Shown here one piece after another: positions 15,310 through 18,979 of a DNA stretch of 18,979 nucleotides (position 1 is its first letter; each line of letters begins with the position of its first letter). Location of the stretch: the NCBI GenBank assembly GCA_937919945.1, contig CALESY010000030.1, positions 1 to 18,979 of the forward strand, in the 5' to 3' direction. The notes under the pieces are model-generated. The model did no database searches. It was not told the origin of the DNA and was given only the letters and a program-made list of their open reading frames with translations. The DNA comes from an uncultured Chitinophagaceae bacterium. GTDB lineage: Bacteria; Bacteroidota; Bacteroidia; Chitinophagales; Chitinophagaceae. A program made the translations under genes and the position numbers.

Positions 15310-16233
15310 TTAACGTATTTTTATTTCAAAATTTACCAATTCTACAAACTCATTAATACGGGCTTCTATCTCGTCATGTGTCAGTTCTTTCAACCTGTTA
15401 GGGCCAAATTTTTCAACACAGAAAGAAGCCATAGCAGAACCAACAATGATGCCCGTTTTCATATTCTCGAAAGAAATGTCTTTGGTACGAGCAATATGGC
15501 CGATGAAGCCACCGGCAAAAGTATCGCCGGCACCTGTCGGGTCAAATACTTCTTCCAGCGGAAGTGCAGGTGCGAAGAATACCTGCTTGCCGTGAAACAG
15601 CAGCGCACCGTGTTCACCTTTTTTGATGATGAGGAATTTGGGTCCCATAGCTTGTATTTTGTTCGCTGCTTTCACTAATGAATATTCACCGCTTAGCTGG
15701 CGAGCCTCGCTATCGTTTACCATTAGTACATCCACCATGCTGATAGCCTGCTTCAATTCATCCAGTGCAATCTCCATCCAGAAGTTCATCGTATCCATGA
15801 TGATGAGCTTCGGACGGTTTTTCAGCTGATTGATAACGCTTATCTGTACGGCAGGTGCCAGATTGCCCAACATCAGAAATTCGCAATCCTGATAGCTGGC
15901 AGGTAGTTGCGGGTTGAACTGTCCTAACACGTTCAGCTCAGTCACCAGCGTGTCGCGCGTATTCATGTCCATATGATAACGGCCACTCCAGAAAAAGCTC
16001 TTGCCGTCTTTCACCACTTCTACGCCTTCTATATCCACGCCACGCGCACTTAATGCATCCATTTCATCTTGTGGGAAATCACCACCCACAATAGATACCT
16101 GTTTGATAGGTTTTGTAAAATTGGACGCTGCCCATGCGGCGTATGTTGCAGAGCCTCCTATTATACGGTCAACTTTACCAAATGGCGTTTCGAGTGCATC
16201 AAAGGCCATAGAGCCTACTATCATTAAAGACAT
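15310..16233 (-). CDS. PfkB/ribokinase-family carbohydrate or nucleoside kinase
   Basis: The 307 residues show the PfkB fold with both family signatures. The N-terminal glycine-rich segment IIGGSATYAAWAAS (24-37) contributes to the substrate lid. The C-terminal DPTGAGDTFAGGF (231-243) holds the anion hole and the catalytic aspartate D237. The MVNDSEARQLSG region (171-182) fits the ATP-site neighbourhood. It should phosphorylate a sugar or nucleoside with ATP in the cytosol. The substrate cannot be assigned; ribokinase-like and adenosine-kinase-like members share these motifs. A TAnnTTTG box stands 20 nt before the start. It is divergent from the nucleotidyltransferase gene, 112 nt apart. Confidence 0.9.
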   Translation of the reverse strand: MSLMIVGSMAFDALETPFGKVDRIIGGSATYAAWAASNFTKPIKQVSIVGGDFPQDEMDALSARGVDIEGVEVVKDGKSFFWSGRYHMDMNTRDTLVTELNVLGQFNPQLPASYQDCEFLMLGNLAPAVQISVINQLKNRPKLIIMDTMNFWMEIALDELKQAISMVDVLMVNDSEARQLSGEYSLVKAANKIQAMGPKFLIIKKGEHGALLFHGKQVFFAPALPLEEVFDPTGAGDTFAGGFIGHIARTKDISFENMKTGIIVGSAMASFCVEKFGPNRLKELTHDEIEARINEFVELVNFEIKIR

Positions 16234-16253
16234 ATTCAGATTTTTTTGCGCTG

Positions 16254-16261
16254 CAAAGGTA
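16254..16261 (-). promoter_or_regulatory. -7 promoter box of the PfkB kinase gene
   Basis: On the minus strand bases 16261-16254 read TACCTTTG, an exact TAnnTTTG match ending 20 nt before the ATG. No clear -33 TTG is seen at the right distance. Confidence 0.4.
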
Positions 16262-16345
16262 GTTGTACAATTCGATAATATGATGACGTTGCGATGAATT
16301 GTTTTAAAGTAGTCCCTCTTGCAGGGTTTTGCTTAATTTCACCTT

Positions 16346-17059
16346 ATGAAAGCAATGCTTTTCGCGGCGGGGCTGGGGACACGCCTCAAGCCTTTTACGG
16401 ATAAACATCCCAAAGCACTGGCAGAGGTGAATGGCAAAACCCTGCTGGAGCTCAATATACGCTACCTGCAACGCTTTGGTATAGAAGATGTAATTGTAAA
16501 TGTTCACCACTTTGCAGACCAGATAGAGCAGGTAATACAAGACAACAGCGGATTTGGCAGTTGGGTAACCATATCAGACGAGCGTGATGAAGTATTGGAA
16601 ACAGGTGGTGGATTAAAAAAAGCCGCACACTATTTTGAACACGAAGAGCTTTTTGTGGTGATGAACGTGGATATCCTTACCAATCTTGATTTGGGTAAGA
16701 TGATAGAAGCACATACTGGAAGCGATGCAATGGCTACATTGGCGGTAATGAAACGAGCGTCTTCCCGTCAATTACTGTTTGATGAACACCTGCTGCTTTG
16801 CGGGTGGACGAACAACAACACTGGCGAACAAAAGATAGTACGAGAAGTACTGGAAATGCAGCCACTCGCATTCAGCGGCATACAGGTATTATCCAACCGT
16901 ATGCTCGATATTCCTTTCAAAGGCAAATTCTCTATTATAGACCTGTACCTGCACAATGCCCGAGAAAACCTAATACGCGGCTACGACCATACAGGCAATA
17001 TATTTATAGACGTAGGCAAGCCAGAAAGCTTAGAACAAGCGGCTTATTTGTTTGAGTAA
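16346..17059 (+). CDS. NDP-sugar nucleotidyltransferase, MurU-like
   Basis: The 237-residue GT-A-like nucleotidyltransferase makes an NDP-sugar from a sugar 1-phosphate and an NTP. The N-terminal signature is LFAAGLGTRLKPFT (5-18), followed by HPKAL (21-25) with the conserved lysine K23. VLETGGGLKKA (83-93) binds sugar and base, and NVDI (107-110) gives a Mg-binding aspartate D109. FIDVGKPESL (220-229) supplies the second metal site. The short length and LETGGG motif are like MurU (N-acetylmuramate 1-phosphate uridylyltransferase of peptidoglycan recycling) rather than long glucose-1-phosphate enzymes. The AmgK-type kinase that usually partners MurU is not in this window, so the substrate is left open. 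Confidence 0.85.
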   Translation: MKAMLFAAGLGTRLKPFTDKHPKALAEVNGKTLLELNIRYLQRFGIEDVIVNVHHFADQIEQVIQDNSGFGSWVTISDERDEVLETGGGLKKAAHYFEHEELFVVMNVDILTNLDLGKMIEAHTGSDAMATLAVMKRASSRQLLFDEHLLLCGWTNNNTGEQKIVREVLEMQPLAFSGIQVLSNRMLDIPFKGKFSIIDLYLHNARENLIRGYDHTGNIFIDVGKPESLEQAAYLFE

Positions 17060-17062
17060 CTT

Positions 17063-17096
17063 ATTATTCGTCATTTCGAGCGTAATGACGAATAAT
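17063..17096. repeat. REP-like inverted repeat / bidirectional terminator hairpin
   Basis: ATTATTCGTCATT (17063-17075) and AATGACGAATAAT (17084-17096) are a perfect 13-bp inverted repeat around the 8-nt loop TCGAGCGT. It fills nearly all of the 38-nt gap between two convergent genes. The part CGTCATTTCGAGCG resembles the start of a dispersed repeat that I recall from many Bacteroidota genomes. A role in termination for both genes is likely, although neither side has a long T-run. Confidence 0.6.
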
Positions 17097-17097
17097 G

Positions 17098-18825
17098 TTA
17101 CACACCCATCTCCACTAATCTTTCCTTTACAAAGCTGCCAAGTTCTGCTACATATGCGGGTGAAAAATCAAAACGTATACCTGCTTTGGCATACAATTCT
17201 TTTAGTGTTTTAGTATAACCAAGTGCCAGTGCAGCTTTGTAGTTTTCCAATGCCTGCTCTTTGTTTTCGAGATATTGTCGCCACATGGCTATGGCACCCA
17301 ATTGTGCTATGCCATATTCTATATAGTAAAATGGTACTTCGTACAGATGCAGTTGTTTCTGCCAGAAGTTGGCACGATACTCATCAAAGCCCGTCCAGTC
17401 TGTAACACCTGTACTGAACTCACTCAGTATTTTCATCCATTCCGTTTCACGTTGTTCATTGGTATGTCCCGGGTTGGTATATAGCCAGTGTTGGTATTTA
17501 TCTATCGTAGCTATCCATGGCAGTACACTTATCACACGTTCCAGTTCTTCTATCTGTGCGCGTTGCAGTTCATCTTTGTCATTGAAGAAAATATCCCAAT
17601 GCTCCATAGAGAAGAGTTCCATGCTCATGCTCGCCAATTCGGCAATTTCCATCGGGTATTCTTTAAACGAAGACAGAGGTAAGTTGTGCGACAAGAAAGA
17701 ATGTACTGCGTGTCCGCCCTCATGCATCATCGTTATCACATCATTTACTGTACCTGCCGCATTCATAAATATAAACGGCACACCCGTTTCTGCCAGCGGA
17801 CAGTTATAGCCACCAGGTGCTTTGCCCACACGGCTCTCTAAGTCCATGCGCTTCATATCTGTCATGGTGTTCAGGCAACCGCTGAAATAACCACCCAATC
17901 TATCGAATACAGCTATCGCCTTGTCCGATAATTCTTTACCTGTTTCAAAAGGGTGCAGCGGTTCTGTGCCTATCGGTTCTGCATCACCATCCCAAGGGCG
18001 CATTACATCCAATCCCAGTTTTTTCTTCCTGCGCTCTACCAGCATTTTGTGCAATGGCAATATATGCTCCCGCACCGCGTCATGAAAAGCAAAGCAATCG
18101 GCAGGCGTATAGTCAAACCTCCCCAACTCGCGAAATTTATAATCCCGATAGTTTTCAAATCCTGCATTTGCCGCTACCTGTTGGCGTTTCTCCAACAGTT
18201 TATTGAATAGAGTATTCAGTTCTTCTTTGTCCTGCAGGCGGCGTTCTGCAATTTTACGGAAGATGGCTTCGCGCAATTCTCTGTCAGGGTTTTGCAAAAA
18301 GCGGGCTGCTTGTTGCAGTGTGTATTCTTTACCCTCGTGCGTTATTGTCATCTTGCCCGATATCACGCCGTATTGTTGTGCAAGCAGATTCATCTCTGCC
18401 TGTATAGCAACATTTTCTTCACGATATAAGTCAACCGCATTGCGCACGCTACGCAAGTACGGATAGTATTGTGCTTCGTCTAATTCTTTTACAAACGGCG
18501 ATGCCAATAGTTTTTTATTCAGCTCAAAGAAGTATGGTTTCATCTTCGGCTCTATCTCCATGCAGAAGTAAGTGAACGCTTCTTCGTAAGCTTTATTGGT
18601 TGTATCGCATGTCATATTTATTTGTCGCCAGCAAGCATCTTCACTTATCACTGCTTCAAGTTCGCTTATATTGTGCAACCAATTTTCCAATTCAGTTTTG
18701 TTGTTAATGGTGGTGTTTATCAATGTATCAAAGTAGGGCTGTAGTGCTTCCCATGTTGTAACGTTAAAATCTTCCGGTAAAAAATTCCTTTTTAGTTTTT
18801 CTATATGCGTATAGCTGCTACTCAT
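17098..18825 (-). CDS. M3-family oligoendopeptidase (PepF-like zinc metallopeptidase)
   Basis: This 575-residue zinc peptidase belongs to the M3B (oligoendopeptidase F-like) type, which cleaves short peptides, usually in the cytosol. The zinc site is H368-E369-G-G-H372 in MMHEGGHAVHSF, with E396 (IAELASMSMEL) 28 residues after the first histidine as the third ligand, the spacing seen in PepF. The long helical N-terminal half (about 25-330) and the APGGYNCPLAETGVPFIFMN-type segment (336-355) before the zinc site are typical. No signal peptide is present. A shortened -7-like box lies 22 nt upstream. It ends 2 nt from the inverted repeat shared with the nucleotidyltransferase gene. Confidence 0.93.
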   Translation of the reverse strand: MSSSYTHIEKLKRNFLPEDFNVTTWEALQPYFDTLINTTINNKTELENWLHNISELEAVISEDACWRQINMTCDTTNKAYEEAFTYFCMEIEPKMKPYFFELNKKLLASPFVKELDEAQYYPYLRSVRNAVDLYREENVAIQAEMNLLAQQYGVISGKMTITHEGKEYTLQQAARFLQNPDRELREAIFRKIAERRLQDKEELNTLFNKLLEKRQQVAANAGFENYRDYKFRELGRFDYTPADCFAFHDAVREHILPLHKMLVERRKKKLGLDVMRPWDGDAEPIGTEPLHPFETGKELSDKAIAVFDRLGGYFSGCLNTMTDMKRMDLESRVGKAPGGYNCPLAETGVPFIFMNAAGTVNDVITMMHEGGHAVHSFLSHNLPLSSFKEYPMEIAELASMSMELFSMEHWDIFFNDKDELQRAQIEELERVISVLPWIATIDKYQHWLYTNPGHTNEQRETEWMKILSEFSTGVTDWTGFDEYRANFWQKQLHLYEVPFYYIEYGIAQLGAIAMWRQYLENKEQALENYKAALALGYTKTLKELYAKAGIRFDFSPAYVAELGSFVKERLVEMGV

Positions 18826-18847
18826 TTTCTTGAGATATTTATTGCTG

Positions 18848-18854
18848 CAAAATA
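18848..18854 (-). promoter_or_regulatory. Possible promoter box of the M3 peptidase gene
   Basis: On the minus strand bases 18854-18848 read TATTTTG, one base shorter than TAnnTTTG, ending 22 nt before the ATG. A T-run lies about 17 nt further upstream. The remaining bases to 18979 are very AT-rich, with a 6-bp inverted repeat (18900-18916) and a 10-bp palindrome CATTTAAATG (18914-18923); no coding sequence is evident there. Confidence 0.25.
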
Positions 18855-18979
18855 CACCGTACTAAGCACATAAAAAGTGAATAGTGGTTTTCTTGATATA
18901 TGGTAAAAACTACCATTTAAATGATGATATTATAATATGTGAATAATAAATTTATAAATAAATATAAAAATAAATCTAC

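Noticed and set aside
17369..17809. 146-codon open frame on the plus strand
   Set aside because: It is a shadow of the M3 peptidase, which has a complete zinc motif in the other strand.
18900..18923. ATGGTA/TACCAT repeat and CATTTAAATG palindrome near the right edge
   Set aside because: Short AT-rich palindromes are expected by chance, and the gene beyond the window is unseen.

Overview
The window looks like a chromosomal segment from a member of the Bacteroidota, most likely the Chitinophagia/Sphingobacteriia side. The signs are a moderately AT-rich composition, almost no Shine-Dalgarno sequences, several TAnnTTTG-type -7 boxes about 20 nt before start codons, secreted proteins of the carboxypeptidase-regulatory-domain type, and Bacteroidota-like versions of LepB, RND pump and kynurenine 3-monooxygenase. 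I see no rRNA, tRNA, CRISPR array, insertion sequence, integrase or phage gene. No gene-free stretch exceeds 300 bases; the longest is 237 bases, at 11895-12131.

Layout. 1-1275: C-terminal part of an RND efflux pump, cut by the window edge and closed by a strong hairpin terminator. 1432-6702: a tight five-gene unit of a SAM methyltransferase, a flavin-dependent halogenase-like enzyme, a short degenerate ketosynthase-like protein, a complete ketosynthase and a catalytically degenerate chain-length-factor-like ketosynthase. The last four genes follow each other with overlapping ends. This is part of an aryl polyene/flexirubin-type pigment pathway. It has no ACP, ketoreductase, dehydratase, ligase or acyltransferase in view, so those must lie elsewhere. 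6699-8908 (minus strand): an FNR-like NAD(P)H flavin reductase preceded by two overlapping tandem paralogues of small secreted proteins with a shared C-terminal signature.

9055-11894: glycine C-acetyltransferase (kbl), which converges through a shared hairpin on a lipoprotein c-type cytochrome; signal peptidase I (lepB) lies upstream of the cytochrome. 12132-15201: kynurenine 3-monooxygenase overlapping recJ. 15310-16233 (minus): a PfkB-family kinase converging on recJ. 16346-17059: a MurU-like nucleotidyltransferase. 17098-18825 (minus): an M3-family oligoendopeptidase, separated from the nucleotidyltransferase by a 13-bp-stem hairpin that resembles a dispersed repeat. The last 154 bases are AT-rich, upstream of the peptidase gene.

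How the genes work together: the five-gene unit is the only evident pathway module. The ketosynthase/chain-length-factor pair would elongate a polyene on an ACP made elsewhere, while the methyltransferase and flavoenzyme would decorate its aryl head or related aromatic. The rest is core metabolism and housekeeping in short transcription units, many arranged convergently around hairpins.
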